Positions 56,324-64,000 of a DNA stretch of 64,000 bases are shown here, piece after piece. Location of the stretch: positions 1 through 64,000 of the forward strand of contig JAAUQI010000012.1 of NCBI GenBank assembly GCA_012032345.1, written 5' to 3'. This stretch comes from Leptolyngbyaceae cyanobacterium RM1_1_2. Lineage in GTDB: Bacteria; Cyanobacteriota; Cyanobacteriia; Phormidesmidales; Phormidesmidaceae. The translations under genes and the position numbers were made by a program. Position 1 is the first letter of the stretch, and each line of letters opens with the position of its first letter. The notes below the pieces were generated by a model. The model searched no databases. It saw only the letters and a list, made by a program, of their open reading frames with translations, and was not told the DNA's origin.

Positions 56324-56493
56324 GGGCCAAACTCGTGAAACGGTTAGCGGGTGCCCGTGATGCGACGACAGTGACTTTCCTCACTGGCCAAAGATATCGA
56401 AGCACGGCTTTTCATTTTGCAATATTTCTAACCCCTCCTGAAAGCCTAGCTAAAAGTTGAGCTAAATTAGCAAAAAGGGTCTGGAGGGGATCT

Positions 56494-56775
56494 ATGTGTA
56501 TTTGTGTTAATTGCCACTATGTCGATCGCTGCATCACCTACCACGCGGTTGAAACTCAGCACCAGCAGCCTCACCTCACCGCAACGCCTGACTTTGAGCC
56601 AGTCAATCCAACCATCAATGCCAATATTCAGCCGCCTAAGGTGCGAATTGAAGGCGATCGCATTGTCCAAGAAAATGACTTTGGCTTTGAGTACGACGTC
56701 GTCGGCTGCGAGAGCTTCAAGCAGGAGACGGGAAAATGGGCCAAACTGCGCCCAGGGGAGCTGATCCCGACCTAG
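56494..56775 (+). CDS. ycf34: Ycf34 protein
   Basis: 93 residues. The N-terminus MCICVNCHYVDRC carries four Cys (2, 4, 7, 13) that bind an iron-sulfur cluster in the Synechocystis homologue; TYHAVETQHQQPHLT and VVGCESFKQETGKWAKLRPGE are the other conserved blocks. Ycf34 is a cyanobacterial and red-plastid protein linked to photosynthetic electron transport. GGAGGGG lies 5 bases before the ATG. It is followed with no gap by the kinase gene. Confidence 0.94.
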   Translation: MCICVNCHYVDRCITYHAVETQHQQPHLTATPDFEPVNPTINANIQPPKVRIEGDRIVQENDFGFEYDVVGCESFKQETGKWAKLRPGELIPT

Positions 56776-56778
56776 GTG

Positions 56779-58616
56779 ATGACCCTATGCTTAAATCCTC
56801 ACTGTCCGCAGCCTCAAAACCCTGACGCTCATCGCTACTGCCAGAGCTGTGGCCAGCCGCTGCTGCTAGGCGATCGCTATCGTGCGCTCAGACAGATTGG
56901 GCAGGGGGGCTTTGGCCGCACGCTGCTAGCCTGGGATCAGGCAGTGCAGACTCACTGCGTGATTAAACAACTGCTGCGATCGCCCGACTCCCAGCGATTT
57001 CAGCAGGAGGTTGAGCAGCTAGCCCACCTCGCTCAGCACCCCCAGATTCCAAAACTGCTGGAGGCGCTGGAAACTTCTGAGGGTTGCTATCTGGTGCAAG
57101 AATTTATCCAGGGGCCTAACCTTGAAATCAAGCTGCAGCGCCAGGGCGTTTTTGATGAAGCTCAAATTCGGGCGCTGCTGGAGCAAATACTGTCAGTGCT
57201 GGTCTTTGTGCATCAGGCCCAGGTGATTCACCGCGATATCAAGCCCGAAAATATTCTCTATGTTGAATCTACCCATACTTACTTTCTGGTAGACTTTGGC
57301 GCGTCTAAATATGCCGATGTCGAAACCCTCAAGCAGACAGGCACAGTCATCGGCAGCGCTGGCTACGCTGCCCCTGAGCAAATGCTGGGACAGGCCGGAT
57401 TTGCCAGCGATCTCTACAGCTTAGGGGTCACCTGCATTCACTTGCTCACCGGGCAGCATCCTTTTGATTTGTACTCAATCGGCGAAGACCGCTGGGTCTG
57501 GCGACCCTATGTGCGTCAGGGCGTGAGCCTACAGCTCGGCTACATTTTAGAACGGCTGCTGAGCCGCTCTCTACAGCGTCGCTATGCCTCGGCCTCAGCC
57601 GCGATCGCAGATGTGCAGACTCTGGGAACCCGGCGTCAGAGCCAAAATCCTCAGGGTAAAGTGCCACGTCTCCCCAAAAGCAGCCGCGAGATGGCTATAC
57701 TCCCTACCGTCTCCTGGCAGTGTGTTCAGACTTTGGCGACAGCGGGCAGCATTGTCAACGCCCTCAGCATTAGCCCCGATGGCCGCGCCGTAGCCACAGG
57801 CAGCAGCGATAAGACCGTGCGTCTGTGGGACTTGCGCAATGGCGAATTGATTCAAACCCTGGGCAGTGCTGTCCCGCTGCTGAACTCGCGCCACCGCGAC
57901 TCGGTGAACGCGGTTTTATTCAGCACTGACGGTAGGAGTCTGTTTAGCGGCAGCAGCGACGGCACCGTTAAATGGTGGGATTTGGCCGACTACCGCCTGA
58001 TAGCAACCCTGCCCGAGTCGGGATGGACAATCACCGCGATCGCTCTCACACCTGACGGCAAATTCTTAGTAGGTGGGGGCGGCGAAGGCAAGCTTAAGCT
58101 TTGGGATTTGGCAACCTTCACGCTAGCGGCCACCCTCACCTCACACCAGGGCCAGATCAGCGGCTTGGCGATACAAGACAGCGCTCACCGGCTGATCAGC
58201 AGCAGCTGGGATCGAACGTTGCGATTGTGGAATCTAAAGACCGGGGCGCTACTCAAAACTCAGAGCAGTGCCCACAGTGCCGCGATCACCAGTCTGGCTC
58301 TGCGACAGATGCTTTTGGTCAGCGGCGATACAGAGGGCGTAGTTAAACTCTGGGATCTGCAAAATGACTGGCGCAGTCGTACTCTCAAGGCCCATAGCGA
58401 CAGGGTTACCTCAATTGCCCTGAGCCAGGATAGCGAATTGCTGGTAACCGGGGGGGATGACAGCGCCCTGTTTTTTGGCACCTGCCTACAGGTAAACGAG
58501 TGGTCCAGCTCAATCACACCTGGGGCATACGGGCGATCGCCTTCACCCCAGACGGCCAGACTCTGGTGAGCAGCAGTGCTGACGAAACCCTAAAGATTTG
58601 GCGACGCCTGAGCTAG
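56779..58616 (+). pseudogene. Ser/Thr protein kinase with WD40 repeats, one-base frameshift at 58471-58476
   Basis: About 612 residues in the joined frame. The start is the ATG at 56779 (a GTG precedes it), directly after the ycf34 stop. A zinc ribbon (CLNPHC...YCQSCG) opens the protein. The kinase domain follows with IGQGGFGRT, CVIKQLL, HRDIKPENIL and VDFGASKY. WD40 repeats fill about 300-610 (RLWDLRNGELIQTL, KWWDLADYRL, LWNLKTGAL). At a run of six T the frame is lost; with seven it continues FFWHLPTGKRVVQLNHTWGI and ends with KIWRRLS at 58616. One missing T is the simplest reading. Confidence 0.85.
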
Positions 58617-58729
58617 AGGCAGTTATTACATCCGCTTAAAATCATTCGATTCTGTCCGGGTTTCGGCTAATATAATAATCCCGAATTGGGGCAACTCAAT
58701 TTTTGCTTCGCACTTTGCCACGATCGCTT

Positions 58730-59641
58730 ATGCCACTTTTTTGCCAACCGCCGCCGCCACTAACGCCAGGCGATCGCCTCTGTGTTATTACCCCTAGCGG
58801 CGCGCTGCGAGAGTTGGAAAAATTTCAGCAAGGGATTGAAATTTGGCGATCGCGGGGCTATGAAATTGAGCTAATTTCGGGTTGTGACGCTCAGTGGGGC
58901 TATCTGGCCGGCACCGACTGCGATCGCCGTCAGCAGCTAAACAAAGCCTTACAAGATCCAGGCTGTAAGGGCATTCTCTGTGCCCGAGGAGGCTACGGCG
59001 GCACCCGGCTGCTCGAAGACTGGCAGTGGCCCAGGGTCAGCAAGTGGCTAATTGGCTTCTCAGACGCGACCAGCCTGCTGTGGAGTCTAAGTCAGACAGG
59101 TGTTGCCGGAGTTCATGGCCCGCTGCTGACGACCCTGGCCGATGAGCCAGACGGCTCGGTGAAACGGCTGTTTAACTGGTTAGAAGGGCGCTTTGTAGGG
59201 CCACTCCACGGCAGCGGCTGGGGGGGCGGCAGCGCGGAAGGCAAGCTGATGCCAGCCAACTTGACCGTAGCCACTTGCCTGTTAGGAACTACAGCAGCCC
59301 CTGCTTTAGACAACGTTATTTTGGCCTTTGAGGATGTGGCAGAAGCACCTTACCGCATCGACCGGATGCTGACCCACTGGCGGATGATGGGTAAGTTCAA
59401 GGCTGTTAGAGGCATTGCCCTAGGCCGCTTCAGCCAGTGTGAAGCCAGAAAACAGCCCAGCTTTAGCGTTGCAGAGGTGCTGCGCGATCGCCTGGGAGAC
59501 TTGGGCATTCCGGTGGTTTCAGACCTGCCTTTTGGTCACGACGGCGTCAATGCGGCTTTGCCTGTGGGAGTTGCTGCTAGACTAGACGGCGATCGAGGAA
59601 CGTTGATGATTCTGCCGGATGGGTCAGGGGATGGCCCTTGA
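58730..59641 (+). CDS. LD-carboxypeptidase (peptidase S66)
   Basis: 303 residues from the ATG at 58730 (MPLFCQPPPPLTPGDRLCVI); a TTG nine codons upstream is also open. S66 landmarks are ITPSGALRELEKF, CARGGYGGTRLL, LIGFSDATSLLW (serine region), EDVAEAPYRIDRML (Glu) and PFGHDGVNAALPVG (His). Such enzymes remove the terminal D-alanine from murein tetrapeptides during cell-wall recycling. Cytosolic, no signal peptide. It follows the kinase gene by about 110 bases. Confidence 0.9.
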   Translation: MPLFCQPPPPLTPGDRLCVITPSGALRELEKFQQGIEIWRSRGYEIELISGCDAQWGYLAGTDCDRRQQLNKALQDPGCKGILCARGGYGGTRLLEDWQWPRVSKWLIGFSDATSLLWSLSQTGVAGVHGPLLTTLADEPDGSVKRLFNWLEGRFVGPLHGSGWGGGSAEGKLMPANLTVATCLLGTTAAPALDNVILAFEDVAEAPYRIDRMLTHWRMMGKFKAVRGIALGRFSQCEARKQPSFSVAEVLRDRLGDLGIPVVSDLPFGHDGVNAALPVGVAARLDGDRGTLMILPDGSGDGP

Positions 59642-59827
59642 TGGTATAGCAATATTCATAATTGTGTAAACAGTTAAAGCCTTTGCTGACAATGTTTTTA
59701 AGGCTTCTGGTATACTCCATAATTATGAAAACCGCCGTAGTAGCGCTCATCAGTAGGTGAGCAGCGCCCACACCCTGCTTGATCTAAAGATTCAGGATGA
59801 AAGATTGGGCTTTCCCGGTTATTCTCC

Positions 59828-60637
59828 TTGCTCAGATTTAGCACCTTGACTGGGCTGGCGGTGCTGGCCCTATATCTTATCTTTGAAAACCGCCTACAAT
59901 CAAGACGTAAGCCTTCGCTAGCAGCGCCTGTGGTTCCCTTACATGACGATAATCCGACTCGTAGCAAGCCGTATGTTACCTACGCTCTGATCGGTCTCAA
60001 CATCGCCGTTTTTTTGTTTGAGATCGGCCTGTCGCCTCAGGGTCTAGAACTCTTTTTTGACCGCTGGGCTGTGGTGCCCGCCCAGCTTACCGCCAGCTTT
60101 CAAGGGGCAGGCTTCAGTGCTGGTCAAGAGTGGCTAACGCTGATTTCGTCCCAGTTTCTGCACGGGGGCTTTTTGCACCTAGGCGGCAACATGCTCTACC
60201 TCTGGGTATTCGGCAACAATATCGAAGACCGTCTGGGCAAAATTAAATTTATTATTTTTTATCTGGGCTGTGGTGTTTTGGCGGCGCTGACCCAGTGGTT
60301 TTTTGAACCCGGTTCACCTGTGCCGACGGTCGGGGCCAGCGGAGCGATCGCCGGGGTGATGGGCGCTTACATCCTCAAATTTCCTAAGGCTCGCATTTTA
60401 ACCCTGATTCCCCTCTTCGTTTTTATTACCACCATTCGTATCCCGGCCCTGTTCTTTTTGGGCTTTTGGTTCGTGCAGCAGGCTCTCTACGGCATTGCCA
60501 GTCTGGGGGCCGAGGCTCAAATGGGAACAGGCGGCGTTGCTTACTGGGCGCACGCGGGCGGTTTTATCTTTGGCATCGTGCTGGGGCCGCTGCTGGGTTT
60601 GCTTGCAGAAACAGATCCTCCCTCGCCGTATCGATAA
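59828..60637 (+). CDS. Rhomboid-family intramembrane serine protease
   Basis: 269 residues, starting probably at TTG 59828; no ATG is close, so the start is tentative. Six or seven membrane segments. Rhomboid motifs are GGFLHLGGNMLYLWVFG (Asn), GASGAIAGVMGAY (catalytic Ser) and YWAHAGGFIFGI (catalytic His). The N-terminal hydrophobic segment is an added span. It would cleave membrane proteins in the lipid bilayer; targets unknown. The space 59642-59827 holds no gene. Confidence 0.85.
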   Translation: MLRFSTLTGLAVLALYLIFENRLQSRRKPSLAAPVVPLHDDNPTRSKPYVTYALIGLNIAVFLFEIGLSPQGLELFFDRWAVVPAQLTASFQGAGFSAGQEWLTLISSQFLHGGFLHLGGNMLYLWVFGNNIEDRLGKIKFIIFYLGCGVLAALTQWFFEPGSPVPTVGASGAIAGVMGAYILKFPKARILTLIPLFVFITTIRIPALFFLGFWFVQQALYGIASLGAEAQMGTGGVAYWAHAGGFIFGIVLGPLLGLLAETDPPSPYR

Positions 60638-60932
60638 TTCGGCCTGTAAACGCTCACAAACAAGCGATCGCTCACTAACACAGCGTTTTTAACCATGCAG
60701 GAATGGTTTTGCCTGATTCCAGGAGTTAGCTAGTCAATGAGAAACATTTATTATGGCAATGCATCTGACAAACGAAAAATTGCTATGAATGTCAATTTTT
60801 TGTAATATTGCTTTACATTGTTTGACCCAGACAGCGAACAATCAGCCCGAGTTTAATCTGAGGCGATGCCCGAGAGCTTTTGCTCCAGATAGCTCAGTCT
60901 ATTAGGTTTGATAATTTTTTTGAGGAATTCTC
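60638..60932. other. ocp upstream region
   Basis: 295 bases with no supported gene; a very short ATG frame near 60694 is not convincing. The region is A/T-rich in its second half (60760-60830) and should contain the ocp promoter. I cannot point to a named operator. GAGGAA lies 5-6 bases before the ocp ATG. Confidence 0.4.
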
Positions 60933-61892
60933 ATGCCGTTTACTATTGATTCAGCCCGTGGTATTTTCCCGAATACCCTCACGGCGGATGCCGTACCGGC
61001 TACTATTGCCAGATTCAATCAGCTCAGCGTTGAAGACCAGCTGGCACTGATTTGGTTTGCCTATCTTGAAATGGGCAAAACGATTACAGTGGCCGCTCCG
61101 GGAGCTGCCAATATGCAGTTTGCAGAGATAACGCTAGAGGAAATCAGCAAGATGTCTCCTCAAGCGCAGTCTCAAACCATGTGTGACCTAGCCAATCGAT
61201 CTGATACCCCCATCTGTCGCACCTACGGTAGCTGGACGCCCAATCTGAAACTAGGCTTTTGGTATCAGCTCGGCCAGTGGATGGATCAGGGTCTAGTCGC
61301 CCCTATTCCTGAGGGCTATCAGCTTTCTGCGAATGCTACAGCGGTCTTGCAAGCAATCAAGAATCTGGATTCTGGTCAGCAAATTACCGTATTGCGCAAT
61401 GCTGTGGTTGATATGGGGTTTGATGCCAAAAAACTTGGCAGCTCTAAGCGAGTGTCAGAGCCGGTAGAACCTCCGACCTCAATTGCTCAGCGAACTCAGG
61501 TAACCATTGAGGGCATCAGCAATCCTACCGTGCTGAGCTACATGAACTATCTGAACGCCAACGACTTTGAGGCGCTAATTGAGCTGTTTACGCCAGATGG
61601 TGCTTTGCAACCTCCTTTCCAACGGCCTATTGTGGGCAAAGAGGCTATTTTGCGGTTCTTTCGGGAAGAGTGTCAAAACCTCAAGCTCATTCCTGAGCGC
61701 GGCGTTTCTGAACCTGCAGAGGATGAGTACAGTCAGATCAAAGTCACTGGAAAAGTACAGACTCCCTGGTTTAGCGCCAATGTCGGCATGAATATCGCCT
61801 GGCGCTTTTTGCTCAATTCTGAGAACCAAATATTCTTTGTAGCCATTGACCTGCTAGCGTCTCCGAAGGAGTTACTAAACCTGGCCCGATAA
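60933..61892 (+). CDS. ocp: Orange carotenoid protein
   Basis: 319 residues, OCP1 type. The N-terminal helical domain holds Tyr44 and Trp110 of the carotenoid pocket, and Arg155 of the inter-domain salt bridge. The C-terminal NTF2-like domain keeps Tyr203 and Trp290 (Tyr201/Trp288 in Synechocystis, shifted by a two-residue longer linker). Strong light converts the orange form to the red form, which binds phycobilisomes and dissipates excess energy as heat. It carries a ketocarotenoid. A terminator follows before frp. Confidence 0.98.
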   Translation: MPFTIDSARGIFPNTLTADAVPATIARFNQLSVEDQLALIWFAYLEMGKTITVAAPGAANMQFAEITLEEISKMSPQAQSQTMCDLANRSDTPICRTYGSWTPNLKLGFWYQLGQWMDQGLVAPIPEGYQLSANATAVLQAIKNLDSGQQITVLRNAVVDMGFDAKKLGSSKRVSEPVEPPTSIAQRTQVTIEGISNPTVLSYMNYLNANDFEALIELFTPDGALQPPFQRPIVGKEAILRFFREECQNLKLIPERGVSEPAEDEYSQIKVTGKVQTPWFSANVGMNIAWRFLLNSENQIFFVAIDLLASPKELLNLAR

Positions 61893-61930
61893 GCCATTCC
61901 TTTAGGGAAAGCAAAAGTCTGTCAAAAGCC

Positions 61931-61960
61931 AAGCGCTCTGAATCTTCAGAGCGCTTTTTT
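61931..61960 (+). terminator. Strong terminator between ocp and frp
   Basis: The stem AAGCGCTCTGAA (61931-61942) pairs perfectly with TTCAGAGCGCTT (61945-61956), loop of two, followed by six T. It separates ocp from frp and implies that frp has its own promoter. Confidence 0.92.
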
Positions 61961-62024
61961 GGAAAAAATGAGACACATTGTTAAGATATGTAAGACAATA
62001 TCATTAGAGTTTCAAATTTAAGCA

Positions 62025-62351
62025 ATGCAGGTAAGTAATACTGAGTGGTCTTTAGCCGAAAAAAAAGTTGCCCAAGAAGTCTTGAAAATAGCCTATGAGC
62101 GAGAAGTTAAGGCTTTAATTGCAACGGTGCGTGAAAGCGCAGGGAGCATTACAGCTCTCGAACAGATCTGGCAGCTTCATGACCTCTTGAGTTCTAAAAG
62201 ATACGAGATTGATGGCAAATATGACGACAGGGAGTCGGCTCTTATTTTTGTCTTTGCCCAGCTCGTCAAAGAGGGCTGGCTGTATATGGACGAACTGGCG
62301 AGCCTAGAAGGGGCAAAGCGGGCTAAGGTGGCTGCCTTAACTCATATGTAG
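62025..62351 (+). CDS. frp: Fluorescence recovery protein
   Basis: 108 residues, all helical. The OCP-binding patch is conserved as Trp49, His52, Asp53 and Arg59 in IWQLHDLLSSKRYEIDGKYD (Synechocystis Trp50, His53, Asp54, Arg60). The C-terminal LIFVFAQLVKEGWLYMDEL is the other family block. FRP binds the C-terminal domain of red OCP, detaches it from the phycobilisome and speeds its return to the orange form. Start ATG 62025; the ribosome site is weak. It lies 132 bases after ocp, past a terminator. Confidence 0.96.
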   Translation: MQVSNTEWSLAEKKVAQEVLKIAYEREVKALIATVRESAGSITALEQIWQLHDLLSSKRYEIDGKYDDRESALIFVFAQLVKEGWLYMDELASLEGAKRAKVAALTHM

Positions 62352-62458
62352 GCCATATATGTAGGCCATAGCCCACTGATTTTAATCTCTGATTAACAGT
62401 AACTTTGACTGAGCTGACTACAATAAGAGCTAATCAAGGTACCGCTAAGGAGTGAGTC

Positions 62459-63640
62459 ATGGCACAGAGTTTGCTAGAGCAGCTACGGACAATGACCATC
62501 GTGGTCGCTGATACCGGGGACATTCAGGCAATTGAGCAGTTTAAACCCCGTGATGCCACCACAAACCCTTCTTTGATTACAGCTGCCGCTCAGATGCCTC
62601 AATACCAGGCCATTGTGGATGAGACTTTGCTACAGGCAAAAGCCGATCTGGGTCTAGACGCCAGCGATAAAGATATTGCCAACCTGGCTTTCAAGCGGCT
62701 AGCGGTAGCCTTTGGCCTGAAAATTTTGCAGATTATTCCAGGGCGCGTTTCAACTGAGGTCGATGCGCGACTTTCCTATGACACAGCAGCTACGATTGAG
62801 ACTGCTCACGATTTAATTGCTCAATATGAGGCAGCAGGTATTTCACGCGATCGCATTCTCATTAAAATTGCCTCTACCTGGGAAGGCATTCAGGCGGCTA
62901 AAGCCCTTGAAAAAGAAGGCATTCACTGCAATCTGACGCTGCTGTTTGGCCTGCACCAGGCGATCGCCTGTGCCGAAGCCAAAGCGACCCTAATCTCCCC
63001 CTTCGTCGGTCGAATTCTAGACTGGTACAAAAAGGAAACAGGCCGCGAGTCTTACCCTCCCACAGAAGATCCCGGCGTGCAGTCTGTGACTGAAATCTAC
63101 AACTACTACAAAAAGTTTGGCCACGCTACCGAAGTGATGGGGGCTAGCTTCCGCAATTTAGGCGAAATCACCCAGCTGGCCGGGTGCGACTTACTCACCA
63201 TTTCACCGCAGCTGCTGGCTCAGCTCGACCAGACCGCAGCTGACCTACCTCGCCAGCTGCTGCCAGAGAAGGCAGCAGCCGCTGAAATCGAACGAATTTC
63301 GATGGATCAGGCCACGTTTGAGCAAATGCATGAGCGCGATCGCATGGCCTCTGAAAAACTAGAAGAAGGCATTCGCGGCTTCAGCAAAGCCTTAGAAACT
63401 TTAGAAACCATGCTGGCTGAGCGCCTACACCTGCGCCTACAGGGTGAAAAATTGGTTAGTCAAGCTGCCGAAGAAGTCTTTCAGGCTTATGATCTTGACG
63501 GCGACGGCTTCATCACCCGTGAAGAGTGGATGGGTACAGATGCTGTCTTTGATGCCCTTGACCGCGACCATGACGGCAAAGTCACGCCTGACGAGATCAG
63601 CACCGGGTTCGGCGGAGGCTATCAGCTCATTCAGGTTTAG
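62459..63640 (+). CDS. tal: Transaldolase with C-terminal EF-hand pair
   Basis: 393 residues. The transaldolase barrel (about 1-325) shows [21 protein letters not shown], the Schiff-base Lys in [12 protein letters not shown], and [13 protein letters not shown]. It transfers dihydroxyacetone units in the pentose phosphate pathway. After a short helical linker two EF-hands follow: [12 protein letters not shown] and [12 protein letters not shown], each with the Asp/Gly/Glu pattern of a calcium-binding loop. Such tails occur in cyanobacterial transaldolases; a regulatory role of Ca2+ is inference. AAGGAG lies 6 bases before the ATG. Confidence 0.95.
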   Translation: MAQSLLEQLRTMTIVVADTGDIQAIEQFKPRDATTNPSLITAAAQMPQYQAIVDETLLQAKADLGLDASDKDIANLAFKRLAVAFGLKILQIIPGRVSTEVDARLSYDTAATIETAHDLIAQYEAAGISRDRILIKIASTWEGIQAAKALEKEGIHCNLTLLFGLHQAIACAEAKATLISPFVGRILDWYKKETGRESYPPTEDPGVQSVTEIYNYYKKFGHATEVMGASFRNLGEITQLAGCDLLTISPQLLAQLDQTAADLPRQLLPEKAAAAEIERISMDQATFEQMHERDRMASEKLEEGIRGFSKALETLETMLAERLHLRLQGEKLVSQAAEEVFQAYDLDGDGFITREEWMGTDAVFDALDRDHDGKVTPDEISTGFGGGYQLIQV

Positions 63641-63769
63641 AGAACTCCTTAACATTCTTCAAACCGATCACGTCAGTCTGTGAATCAACCCGTGTTCATC
63701 GAGATGTTCGTGCAAAAATAGAAACATATTTTCAATGAACTGTAGTCAGACTGGCACCACAGATAGACC

Positions 63770-64000
63770 TTGATTAAGATTTTAAGCAAGCTCAGAGAAA
63801 TCATCGCTCGCTGGTGGGGTGACTTTACCCTCCAGACTCGCTTAATGGCAGGGGCGACGCTGGTTGTTTCTTTGATCATGAGCGGTCTCACCTTCTGGGC
63901 AGTCAATACCATTCAGCTAGATGCGCGGCTAAACGATACTCGCTTTGGCCGTGACTTGGGCCTGCTGCTGGCCGCTAATGTGGTTCCGCTGGTGTATGAA
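63770..64000 (+). CDS. nblS: NblS-type (Hik33/DspA) histidine kinase, 5' part cut by the window edge
   Basis: An open frame of 77 codons from TTG 63770 to the window end, with no stop. The translation has RWWGDFTLQTRLMAGATLVV, a first membrane segment (MAGATLVVSLIMSGLTFWAV), then NTIQLDARLNDTRFGRDLGL and LLLAANVVPLVYE, which is the very conserved opening of NblS/Hik33. The kinase and PAS/HAMP parts lie outside. NblS controls phycobilisome degradation and high-light, cold and nutrient responses. It follows tal by 129 bases. Confidence 0.88.
   Translation, partial: MIKILSKLREIIARWWGDFTLQTRLMAGATLVVSLIMSGLTFWAVNTIQLDARLNDTRFGRDLGLLLAANVVPLVYE

Noticed and set aside
63685-63912. 75-residue minus-strand frame at the right edge
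   Set aside because: The plus strand carries the conserved NblS N-terminus over the same bases.

Overview
The window is chromosomal DNA of a cyanobacterium. The evidence is the orange carotenoid protein and its recovery factor, Ycf34, DUF3143, the start of an NblS-type histidine kinase, three Uma2-family proteins and very frequent HIP1 octamers (GCGATCGC). Gene order and protein style suit a Leptolyngbya-like lineage, but the genus cannot be fixed from sequence reading alone.

Layout. 1-1.5 kb: mobile-element debris (a partial ORF at the edge and an IS110 transposase fragment) and small hypotheticals. 1.6-4.1 kb: an alpha/beta hydrolase and a frameshifted membrane protein. 4.2-11.2 kb: the translation and transcription operon rimP-nusA-ylxR-infB plus a low-complexity-tail membrane protein. 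11.4-15.8 kb: glutaminase, glutathione S-transferase and small proteins. 15.8-19.8 kb: pstS-pstC-pstA-pstB phosphate transporter behind a Pho box. 20-24.1 kb: a polyamine locus with a FAD amine oxidase, a fused SpeD-SpeE and an agmatinase-family ureohydrolase. 25-30 kb: ABC exporter, RNA-binding protein and ABC-F protein. 30-32 kb: a decayed region, a Uma2 protein and coaE. 33-39.2 kb: RND efflux pump (permease broken by a frameshift), membrane fusion protein, MarR regulator and nitroreductase. 39.3-45.9 kb: stress-type and hypothetical genes, then lysA-cdaA-uppS and a GNAT acetyltransferase. 46.2-48.7 kb: clpC. 49-56.3 kb: TPR and HEAT proteins, a Trypco1-domain protein, sbcD, a truncated Coq4 gene, a VOC protein and a frameshifted CCA-adding enzyme. 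56.5-60.6 kb: ycf34, a kinase/WD40 gene (frameshifted), an LD-carboxypeptidase and a rhomboid protease. 60.9-64 kb: ocp, frp, a transaldolase with C-terminal EF-hands and the 5' end of nblS.

Functional groupings seen here: SphR/PhoB-type control of phosphate uptake; polyamine synthesis (agmatinase, AdoMet decarboxylase, aminopropyltransferase) beside a possible catabolic oxidase; photoprotection of phycobilisomes (OCP turned on by light, reset by FRP) next to a stress-sensing kinase; cell-wall precursor synthesis (lysA, uppS) with a c-di-AMP cyclase.

The most notable window-wide signal is that four otherwise intact genes and one already decayed gene each lack exactly one base. In two of the intact genes the missing base lies directly 5' of a HIP1 octamer, and any base there restores a synonymous codon. 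This looks more like a systematic sequencing or assembly error than true gene decay. No rRNA, tRNA or CRISPR array was found.
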